Shown: positions 6,573-11,805 of the stretch, in pieces
Position numbering within the stretch: the stretch's first letter is position 1
How the letters are laid out: each line of letters starts with the position of its first letter
Assembly: GCA_946997215.1 (NCBI GenBank)
Contig: CAMPUL010000033.1
Location: 1-11,805, forward strand
Reading direction: 5' to 3'
DNA from: Gardnerella vaginalis
GTDB taxonomy: Bacteria; Actinomycetota; Actinomycetes; Actinomycetales; Bifidobacteriaceae
Length of the DNA stretch: 11,805 nt
Notes under the pieces: generated by a model
The model's input: the letters and a program-made list of their open reading frames with translations, nothing else
Told to the model about the DNA's origin: nothing
The model's database searches: none
Made by a program: the position numbers and the translations under genes

Positions 6573-7715
6573 CTAAGCTTGCGACTTTTCCTCGGCTTCT
6601 TTTTGAGCCGCAACTCGCTGCTCATGCCTCCAACGAATGCCAGCTTCAATAAAACCGTCAATATCTCCGTCAAAAACAGCTTGAGTTTGCGAAGTTTCGT
6701 AACCTGTGCGCAAATCCTTTACCATCTGGTACGGGTGAAGAACGTAAGAGCGCATCTGGTCTCCCCAACTTGCCTTAATATCTCCAGCAAGCTCCTTCTT
6801 TTTCGCAGCTTCTTCCGCATGCTTTAACACAAGCAAACGCGATTGCAAAACTGCCATTGCAGCAGCACGGTTCTGAATCTGGCTGCGCTCATCTTGCATA
6901 GAAACAACCAAACCAGTTGGCAAATGCGTAATGCGAACAGCAGAATACGTAGTGTTTACGCCTTGTCCGCCAGGGCCAGACGCTTGGAAAGTATCTACGC
7001 GAATGTCGGAATCTGGAATGTCAATATGATCTGTAGCTTCAACAAGTGGGATTACTTCCACTGCGCTAAAGCCAGTTTGACGACGGCCTTGATTGTCAAA
7101 TGGCGAAATACGAACCATTCTGTGCGTGCCACCTTCCACAGAAAGGCGACCATACGCGTAAGGGGCATCCACTTGGAAAGTTGCGGATTTAATACCAGCT
7201 TCTTCCGCATAAGACGTGTCCATCATCTTAGTTTTGTAGCCGTTTCGCTCTGCCCAACGCAAGTACATTCTAAGAAGCATTTGCGCAAAATCAGCAGCAT
7301 CCACGCCGCCAGCGCCAGATCGAATCGTAACAACTGCAGAACGAGCGTCATACTCGCCATCAAGAAGAGTTTGCACTTCCATATCGTCCAACTCATGAGC
7401 AATAGAGCCAAGCTCCTCTTGAGCCTCATTCATTGAATCAGCATCGCCTTCTTCTTGCCCAAGCTCAATCAAAGTTTTAGTATCTTCAATGCTCTGCTCA
7501 ACAGCTTGTAAACGCTTTAATTGAGACTGAGCTGCAGAAAGCTTACTCGTAACTTGCTGAGCGTGCTCAGAATCATCCCAAAGTCCAGGCTCCGCAGCTT
7601 GCTTTTCTAAATCTGCAATCGTAGTTTTCAACGAATCAACGTCTATTGCTTTAGAAATCGAAGAATACTTTGCTTCAACATCATTTAACGCTTGAGCAAA
7701 ATCAAATTCTGCCAT
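6573..7715 (-). CDS. prfB: Peptide chain release factor 2
   Basis: RF2 releases finished proteins at UGA and UAA codons. The 380-residue product carries the RF2-specific stop-codon recognition tripeptide SPF at 204-206 ([11 protein letters not shown]) and the universal catalytic GGQ at 249-251 ([19 protein letters not shown]). The N-terminal helical domain contains [15 protein letters not shown], as in other RF2 proteins. Many bacterial prfB genes need a +1 frameshift at an early in-frame UGA. Here the reading frame is continuous from ATG (7715-7713) through that region, so this autoregulation is absent. The start has only a distant AGAGG, about eleven bases away. The gene is followed by ftsE on the same strand after 130 bases. 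Confidence 0.97.
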   Translation of the reverse strand: MAEFDFAQALNDVEAKYSSISKAIDVDSLKTTIADLEKQAAEPGLWDDSEHAQQVTSKLSAAQSQLKRLQAVEQSIEDTKTLIELGQEEGDADSMNEAQEELGSIAHELDDMEVQTLLDGEYDARSAVVTIRSGAGGVDAADFAQMLLRMYLRWAERNGYKTKMMDTSYAEEAGIKSATFQVDAPYAYGRLSVEGGTHRMVRISPFDNQGRRQTGFSAVEVIPLVEATDHIDIPDSDIRVDTFQASGPGGQGVNTTYSAVRITHLPTGLVVSMQDERSQIQNRAAAMAVLQSRLLVLKHAEEAAKKKELAGDIKASWGDQMRSYVLHPYQMVKDLRTGYETSQTQAVFDGDIDGFIEAGIRWRHEQRVAAQKEAEEKSQA

Positions 7716-7752
7716 TTACTTAAAGTACCTCTTTATGTTTTATTATGTTCGT

Positions 7753-7812
7753 TTTACGCAATTACTATTTAACTTTTTACGTTAAAGCTTTACGCAATTA
7801 TTTACACAATTG
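7753..7812. repeat. Three copies of a 12-bp element upstream of prfB
   Basis: TTTACGCAATTA occurs at 7753-7764 and 7789-7800, and a variant TTTACACAATTG follows directly at 7801-7812. The copies lie between map and prfB, where the prfB promoter must be. Starts are 36 and 12 bases apart. They may be operator sites or simply duplicated AT-rich spacer DNA. Confidence 0.6.
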
Positions 7813-7823
7813 CTATTAAAAGT

Positions 7824-8597
7824 TTAGCGAACAGTCAAAATCTCTGGACCATTCTCCGTAATTGCAATAGTATGCTCGCTGTGAGCGCCACGAGAACCAT
7901 CAGCAGAGCGAAGAGTCCAGCCATCTTTTGGATCTTGATAAATCTCGTCAGTAGTCTTTAAGAACCATGGCTCAATAGCAATAACCAGGCCTGGGCGAAG
8001 CTTGTAGCCGTGGTGAGCAGTGCCATCGTTAGGAACGTGCGGATCGCCATGCATAATATGGCCAACTCCGTGACCGCCAAACTCAAGATTTACGCTGTAA
8101 CCATACTCGTGAGCAACGCATCCAATAGCTGCAGAAATATCGCCAAGACGGTTGCCTGGCTGAGCCATGTTAATGCCAGCTTCCAGCGCTTCCTCCGTGC
8201 ACTTAATTAAGCGCAAATCTTCTGGATCCGCATGCTTTCCAACCACAAAGCTAACAGCAGAATCTCCAACCCATCCGTCAACGTTAATCGCTAAGTCAAG
8301 AGTCAACAAATCGCCGTCTTTAAGGTTGTAATCATAAGGAACGCCATGAAGAACAGCATCGTTTACAGAAGTGCAAATGTAGTGTGCAAAAGGACCAGTT
8401 CCAAAATCAGGAGCGTAATCAACATAGCAAGAAGACGCACCTTTACGGCTCATAATGCGTTGGCGAACAAAGTCATCAATTTCAAGAAGATTTGTGCCAA
8501 CTTTGGTCATTGCTTTTAAGTCTTTAAGAATACTACCGACGAAGCGACCTGCAGGTTTCATCGCTTCAATTTCAGCTGGAGTTTTCAGTTCAATCAT
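7824..8597 (-). CDS. map: Methionine aminopeptidase, type I
   Basis: This 257-residue cytosolic enzyme removes the initiator methionine from new proteins. The metal-binding set of the type I family is intact: Asp101 and Asp112 (LLTLDLAINVDGWVGDSAV), His176 (FGGHGVGH), Glu209 (AIEPWF) and Glu241 (HSEHTI). His84 (VLHGVP) corresponds to the conserved substrate-site histidine. Length fits a type Ia enzyme without the N-terminal extension seen in some actinobacterial paralogues. The ATG at 8597-8595 is followed directly by the canonical IELKTPAEIEAMKPAGR start. No ribosome site is visible in the preceding 20 bases, so the message may be leaderless. It is divergent from the M13 peptidase gene. Confidence 0.96.
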   Translation of the reverse strand: MIELKTPAEIEAMKPAGRFVGSILKDLKAMTKVGTNLLEIDDFVRQRIMSRKGASSCYVDYAPDFGTGPFAHYICTSVNDAVLHGVPYDYNLKDGDLLTLDLAINVDGWVGDSAVSFVVGKHADPEDLRLIKCTEEALEAGINMAQPGNRLGDISAAIGCVAHEYGYSVNLEFGGHGVGHIMHGDPHVPNDGTAHHGYKLRPGLVIAIEPWFLKTTDEIYQDPKDGWTLRSADGSRGAHSEHTIAITENGPEILTVR

Positions 8598-8688
8598 GAT
8601 TTAAGACTAACGCGCAGGCACGAAAATGGCGCAAAATATGGCGAAAATACTAGCTAATGATGTCGCTTAATACTTGTAATCTAGGCAC
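8598..8688. promoter_or_regulatory. Divergent promoter region between map and the M13 peptidase
   Basis: Only 91 bases separate two divergent start codons, so both promoters must lie here. On the plus strand TGTAAT (8675-8680) lies nine bases before the ATG and could be the -10 box of a leaderless or nearly leaderless message; no good -35 is seen. No clear box is seen on the minus strand. A short repeat, AATATGGCG(A)AAA and related AAATGGCGCAAAA, lies at about 8623-8648. Confidence 0.35.
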
Positions 8689-10827
8689 ATGCCTAATAAC
8701 AATGAAAATAATAACAATAATGAGGAATCGCAGAAGGAAATTTCTGCTGTAAATTTTGACCCAGCTTCCTTCTCTTCAGTTATTCGACCACAAGACGATT
8801 TATTCCGCTACGTAAATGGTCCTTGGATTGACACTTACACTCTTCCAGAAGATAAGCCAATGTTCGGCGCTTTCTACAAGCTTGCAGAAGATGCAGAGAC
8901 GCAAATTCGAGATATTTTAGAAAGCGAAGATTGCCCAGCCAAAAAGTCGCGAATCTTATACCGCAACTATTTAGATACTGCAGCTATTGAAAAAGCTGGA
9001 ATTACGCCAATTAAGAGCGATTTAGACGCTGTTGATGCGGCAACCAGCAAGGAAGATTTGGTTCGCACACTCGGCGCACTTAACCCGTACGGCGGACCAG
9101 GCGCAATGTTTTATTTTGGCGTTTACGGAGACCCTAAAGATCCTAAGACGAATATTATGCATATTGAGCAGTCTGGATTGGGTTTGCCAGACGAAGCGTA
9201 CTATCGCGAAGATAACTACGCTCCAATTCGCACTGAATACGTAAAAATGGTAGCTTCATTGCTTCGCTTGGCCGGATACGGAGACGCAACTACTACACAA
9301 GCGCAAGCCGATAGTTTCTTGAATGTTGAGACTAAAATCGCAAGCAAGCACTGGGATAATGTTGCAACTCGCGATTCTCAAAAAACTTATAATCCTTGCG
9401 ATTATGCAGATTTGGCAAAAAAGCTTGAAGCGCTTAATCTCAACGCTTTCTTAGATGCTGCACAAAAAGCGTACGATAACTCAGAAGAAGCAAAGAATCA
9501 GCCAATCAACCTTCGTGAAGCTTTTAGCAAAGTAGTAGTTCACGAGCCAAGCTTTATAGAAGGATTGAATAAGATTTGGCAAGAAGCCGACTTAGAAGAT
9601 CTAAAGCTTTGGGCACGCGTGCACGTGATTTTGTGCTGGGCAAGCATGTTAAGCGAGGACTTTGCACAAGCGCGATTCGACTTCTATGGCAAAGTGCTTT
9701 CTGGCGCCACCAAGCCACGCGACCGCTGGAAGCGTGCAATCGGAGTTGTTGACGATGCTTGCGGCGAAGAAGTTGGCCGCGAATATGTGCGTTTGCACTT
9801 CCCTGAGTCTTCTAAAAAGTATATGGAAGGCTTAGTTAGCAATCTTATTAACGCATACCGCGTATCTATTTCTAACAGCAGCTGGCTTGGCGAGGAGACT
9901 AAGGCAAAGGCTTTGGAAAAGCTTAGCAAGTTTGAGCCAAATATTGGTTACACAAATCATTGGATTGACTACTCTGCGCTAAATATTAAGGAAGACGCTG
10001 GCTTAATTGAGAATATGCGCGAAGTTTCTCGATTTGTGTTTGGTAGGTATACTGCAAAAGCTGGAGAACCTGTGGATCGCGAAGAGTGGCAGATGACTCC
10101 GCAAACCGTAAATGCTTACTACGATCCACTGCTTAACGTAATCGTGTTCCCAGCTGCGATTTTGCAACCGCCATTCTTTAGCCCAAGTGCTCCAGACGCA
10201 GCAAATTACGGTGCTATTGGTGCAGTAATTGGCCACGAAATCGGCCACGGTTTTGACGATCAAGGTTGCGAATACGATGGCGACGGCGTGCTTAACAATT
10301 GGTGGACCGAAGAAGACAAAACCAACTTCACTGAGCGCACTAAAGCGCTTATTGAGCAATACAATGCTTTTACGCCAACGCAGCTTATTGTTAAGTATTC
10401 TCACTTAAAGAGCAAAGAAGAGCGCAATGCAATGCCTCACGTAAATGGCGCTTTAACAATCGGCGAGAATATTGGCGATTTAAGCGGCGTAACTATTGCG
10501 CTTAAAGCCTACGCTTTTGCTTTGCAAAAGAGCAAGGGGCAAGAAATCGAAGGAAGTGACGACGCAATTCGAGAGACCTTGCTTAACGCTCCTAAGGTAG
10601 ATGGTTTTACTGCTTTGCAACGATTCTTCTTAAGCTACGCGCTTGTATGGCGTTCCAAGGCTCGTAACGAGATTGCGGAACAATACCTTCAAATCGACCC
10701 ACACTCCCCTGCAGAATGCCGTACTAACGGCATTGCTCGAAACGTTGACTTGTTCTACGATGCTTTCGATGTTAAAGAAGGCGACGAAATGTGGCTCGAC
10801 CCTGCTGAGCGCGTGCACATTTGGTAA
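8689..10827 (+). CDS. M13 family zinc metallopeptidase (PepO-type endopeptidase)
   Basis: This 712-residue protein belongs to the neprilysin/PepO family, which cuts peptides of limited size. The zinc site is intact: His516, Glu517 and His520 in GHEIGHGFDDQG, and the third ligand Glu593 in ENIGD. The substrate-binding NAYY motif is at 475-478 (VNAYYDPLLNVIVFPAAILQPPFF), and the protein ends with the conserved C-terminal region CRTNGIARN ... VHIW. There is no signal peptide or membrane anchor, so it should be cytoplasmic, as expected for bacterial PepO. The first 20 residues are an Asn/Glu-rich low-complexity leader (NNNENNNNNEE), which is not needed for the fold. The ATG at 8689 has only AGG four bases upstream, so translation initiation may be weak or leaderless. 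It is a single-gene unit, divergent from map. A role in amino-acid nutrition from peptides is plausible but inferred. Confidence 0.94.
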   Translation: MPNNNENNNNNEESQKEISAVNFDPASFSSVIRPQDDLFRYVNGPWIDTYTLPEDKPMFGAFYKLAEDAETQIRDILESEDCPAKKSRILYRNYLDTAAIEKAGITPIKSDLDAVDAATSKEDLVRTLGALNPYGGPGAMFYFGVYGDPKDPKTNIMHIEQSGLGLPDEAYYREDNYAPIRTEYVKMVASLLRLAGYGDATTTQAQADSFLNVETKIASKHWDNVATRDSQKTYNPCDYADLAKKLEALNLNAFLDAAQKAYDNSEEAKNQPINLREAFSKVVVHEPSFIEGLNKIWQEADLEDLKLWARVHVILCWASMLSEDFAQARFDFYGKVLSGATKPRDRWKRAIGVVDDACGEEVGREYVRLHFPESSKKYMEGLVSNLINAYRVSISNSSWLGEETKAKALEKLSKFEPNIGYTNHWIDYSALNIKEDAGLIENMREVSRFVFGRYTAKAGEPVDREEWQMTPQTVNAYYDPLLNVIVFPAAILQPPFFSPSAPDAANYGAIGAVIGHEIGHGFDDQGCEYDGDGVLNNWWTEEDKTNFTERTKALIEQYNAFTPTQLIVKYSHLKSKEERNAMPHVNGALTIGENIGDLSGVTIALKAYAFALQKSKGQEIEGSDDAIRETLLNAPKVDGFTALQRFFLSYALVWRSKARNEIAEQYLQIDPHSPAECRTNGIARNVDLFYDAFDVKEGDEMWLDPAERVHIW

Positions 10828-10893
10828 GTTGCAATAACGAGAATGACTGCAATTCGCAGATAACGCGTAAATAATTTTCTTAATATAAAGAAA

Positions 10894-10931
10894 CATAATG
10901 GGAACGCCACCTTAGTAACGTTCCCATTATG
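10894..10931. terminator. 13-bp perfect hairpin downstream of the M13 peptidase
   Basis: CATAATGGGAACG (10894-10906) and CGTTCCCATTATG (10919-10931) are perfect complements around a 12-nt loop. It lies 66 bases after the peptidase stop codon. On the plus strand only AT-rich sequence without a T-tract follows. On the minus strand TTTCTTTATATT follows directly, so it would work better as a terminator for leftward transcripts from the CRISPR side. It may serve both directions. Confidence 0.65.
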
Positions 10932-11096
10932 AATATATGAATATTGTTTATACGAAGACTACATACATACATTTACAGAAGATGCTTTTTAGAAAACGCA
11001 CATATGCGTAAAGTAAAAATATTTTCAACTACACTATCTATTAATTATATCAATATGTTACTTTTCAAATCTTTTAACAAAAATTAAAAAATTCAC
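10932..11096. other. AT-rich gap between peptidase hairpin and tracrRNA promoter
   Basis: No coding sequence is visible. It holds a small palindrome (ACGCA/TGCGT at about 10996-11009) and, on the minus strand, the repeat-like pieces described in the next entry. It would be the place for a CRISPR leader if one exists to the left of the tracrRNA. Confidence 0.5.
11021..11053 (-). ncRNA. Candidate minus-strand mini crRNA-like transcript start (speculative)
   Basis: On the minus strand, TTGATATAATT (11053-11043) equals 11 of the last 12 bases of the CRISPR repeat and contains its extended -10 box. Thirteen bases follow (11042-11030), then GTTGAAAAT (11029-11021), the first nine bases of the repeat. 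Thus a repeat end, a very short 'spacer' and a repeat start are arranged as in the array but inverted. A transcript from this box would start near 11037 and could end at the hairpin 10931-10894, about 145 nt. The 'spacer' ends in TAGTGTA, which matches the minus strand across the predicted tracrRNA -10 box (TACACTA at 11121-11127). All matches are short and the region is AT-rich, so chance is a real alternative. Confidence 0.25.
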
Positions 11097-11126
11097 TTGT
11101 TTTCTATTTCTTAAAAATGATACACT
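11097..11126 (+). promoter_or_regulatory. Predicted tracrRNA promoter
   Basis: TTGTTT (11097-11102) and TACACT (11121-11126) are 18 bases apart, and the -10 is preceded by TGA, giving an extended -10 (TGATACACT). Normal spacing would start transcription near 11132, inside the 6-base distal part of the anti-repeat. A longer form from an upstream start is therefore possible. Confidence 0.45.
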
Positions 11127-11236
11127 AAGAATGCTAATTTTCAATAAGACTGGACTTGTTATCCAGTTTGATTGCTCAGCAGTTTTGATGATTATCACTG
11201 CAGGGGAAGCTTTCTAGCTTCCCCGTTTTATTTATT
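11127..11236 (+). ncRNA. tracrRNA of a type II CRISPR-Cas system
   Basis: The tracrRNA pairs with crRNA repeats to load Cas9. The anti-repeat is AAGAAT (11127-11132) plus GCTAATTTTCAA (11133-11144). The second part is the exact complement of repeat bases 2-13, extendable by a G-U pair, and the first of repeat bases 21-26. Repeat bases 14-20 would form a 7-nt bulge on the crRNA side only. Next comes AATAAG and a nexus-like hairpin (ACTGGA 11149-11154 / TCCAGT 11162-11167), which resembles the AAUAAG-nexus arrangement of known tracrRNAs. A second hairpin follows (GCAGT 11179-11183 / ACTGC 11197-11201, with inner GAT/ATC), then the terminator stem. The strand is the same as that of the array. 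The expected partner, cas9, is not in the window. The 5' end is uncertain. Confidence 0.9.
11203..11236 (+). terminator. Intrinsic terminator of the tracrRNA
   Basis: GGGGAAGC (11203-11210) and GCTTCCCC (11217-11224) form a perfect 8-bp stem with a 6-nt loop, followed by GTTTTATTTATT. It ends one to two bases before the first CRISPR repeat, so transcription from the tracrRNA promoter should mostly stop before the array. Confidence 0.92.
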
Positions 11237-11301
11237 CGTTGAAAATTAGCTTCTACCATTCTTGATATAATTGCAGCAATAATTTAGCGATTGCACAAAC
11301 T

Positions 11302-11559
11302 GTTGAAAATTAGCTTCTACCATTCTTGATATAATTGATTTGCGCTCGCTGCTATCGTGCATCTTGTTGAAAATTAGCTTCTACCATTCTTGATATAATT
11401 GAATCGTCAACATAGTGCGCTCAGGATTCAGTTGAAAATTAGCTTCTACCATTCTTGATATAATTGATTTGCGCTCGCTGCTATCGTGCATCTTGTTGAA
11501 AATTAGCTTCTACCATTCTTGATATAATTGAATCGTCAACATAGTGCGCTCAGGATTCA
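11302..11559 (+). repeat. Perfect 129-nt tandem duplication inside the CRISPR array
   Basis: The block 11302-11430 (repeat, spacer 2, repeat, spacer 3) is repeated without a change at 11431-11559 (repeat, spacer 4, repeat, spacer 5). Both the 28-nt and the 29-nt spacer are copied exactly. This is best explained by recombination or slippage between repeats rather than by independent capture. An assembly artefact is possible. Confidence 0.95.
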
Positions 11560-11769
11560 GTTGAAAATTAGCTTCTACCATTCTTGATATAATTGTGCGC
11601 TTACGAAACATGTTTCAACTTTTGTTGAAAATTAGCTTCTACCATTCTTGATATAATTGAGCAATCGCCTCAAGCGCTTTCTTATTGGTTGAAAATTAGC
11701 TTCTACCATTCTTGATATAATTGCGAATGGGGAAACCCAGACGCCGAACCCGTTGAAAATTAGCTTCTA

Positions 11770-11805
11770 CCATTCTTGATATAATTGGTATATCGTCAAG
11801 AATGG
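11770..11805 (+). other. Hairpin formed by the ninth repeat and the sequence after it
   Basis: CCATTCTT (11770-11777) pairs with AAGAATGG (11798-11805), and GATATA (11778-11783) pairs with TATATC (11789-11794), with a 3-nt bulge (GTC, 11795-11797) and a 5-nt loop. The post-repeat sequence is therefore an inverted copy of the repeat's 3' half with a 3-base insertion. It may mark the array end, the start of a second anti-repeat, or an unusual spacer; only 18 bases of it are visible. Confidence 0.75.

Larger units (their letters stand above)
11238..11805 (+). CRISPR. Type II CRISPR array, nine 36-nt repeats visible, continues beyond the window
   Basis: Nine identical 36-nt repeats start at 11238, 11302, 11366, 11431, 11495, 11560, 11624, 11688 and 11752. 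They begin GTTGAAAATTAGC and end CTTGATATAATTG. The eight complete spacers are 28 nt (six) or 29 nt (two). Spacers 2 and 4 are identical, and spacers 3 and 5 are identical. The crRNA strand is plus, shown by the tracrRNA anti-repeat on the same strand. Each repeat ends with TGATATAAT, a perfect extended -10 promoter, so transcription can start inside each spacer. Together with the missing leader promoter this suggests subtype II-C, but cas genes are needed to decide. No repeat is degenerate within the window. The sequence after the ninth repeat is partly an inverted copy of the repeat. Confidence 0.97.

Noticed and set aside
6843..7436. 197-codon plus-strand reading frame
   Set aside because: Entirely antisense to prfB, which has intact SPF and GGQ motifs; no ribosome site or domain.
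7620..7715. Programmed +1 frameshift in prfB
   Set aside because: The reading frame is continuous from the ATG through the N-terminal domain; no CTT TGA-type slip site is present.
10003..10404. 133-codon minus-strand reading frame
   Set aside because: Antisense to the zinc-site region of the M13 peptidase, whose motifs are intact; a shadow frame.
10996..11009. Palindrome ACGCA/TGCGT as an operator
   Set aside because: Only five pairs and no gene start nearby; too weak.
11021..11053. A single degenerate CRISPR repeat upstream of the tracrRNA
   Set aside because: The two repeat-like pieces are in the wrong order for one repeat; they fit only an end-spacer-start arrangement on the minus strand, reported separately as speculative.
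11238..11805. Type I-E array, as often reported in Gardnerella
   Set aside because: Repeats are 36 nt rather than 28-29 nt, and a tracrRNA with matching anti-repeat is present, which defines type II.

Overview
The window looks like chromosomal DNA of a low-GC member of the Bifidobacteriaceae, most likely Gardnerella. This is an inference from the AT-rich composition, the smpB / coiled-coil CHAP / ftsX / ftsE / prfB gene block and the general look of the proteins. No database search was possible.

Layout, left to right. (1) Positions 1-1300, minus strand: the start of an amino-acid ABC permease and, upstream of it in transcription, its lipoprotein substrate-binding subunit, separated by a strong intrinsic terminator. 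(2) Positions 1301-2004: about 700 bases without a convincing gene. From 1489 on, it is almost entirely inverted repeats, including a 13-bp perfect palindrome, an 87-nt stem-loop with a tandem GA/GA internal loop, a nested 120-nt structure and four GC-rich hairpins sharing an 18-nt core. (3) Positions 2005-7715, minus strand: prfB, ftsE, ftsX, a secreted coiled-coil/CHAP hydrolase and smpB. ftsE and ftsX overlap by one base. FtsEX with the CHAP protein forms a likely FtsEX-gated peptidoglycan-splitting module of the PcsB type. FtsE carries an unusual acidic C-terminal extension. (4) Positions 7824-8597, minus strand: methionine aminopeptidase, divergent from (5) 8689-10827, plus strand: a cytoplasmic M13 (PepO-type) metallopeptidase. 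(6) Positions 10828-11805: a type II CRISPR locus. It has a tracrRNA gene with anti-repeat, nexus-like hairpin, second hairpin and terminator, and then nine identical 36-nt repeats running off the right end. No cas gene is in the window.

The CRISPR end is the most interesting part. The tracrRNA lies on the same strand as the array and its terminator ends about a dozen bases before repeat 1, where a leader would be expected. Every repeat ends in a perfect extended -10 promoter (TGATATAAT), so crRNAs are probably transcribed from within the array, as known for type II-C systems of Neisseria. A two-unit, 129-nt block is perfectly duplicated. The last visible repeat is followed by a near-perfect inverted copy of its own 3' half. 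Just upstream of the tracrRNA, on the opposite strand, is a miniature repeat-end / 13-nt 'spacer' / repeat-start arrangement; seven nt of that 'spacer' match the predicted tracrRNA -10 region. It could be a self-regulatory CRISPR RNA, but this is speculative because the region is very AT-rich.
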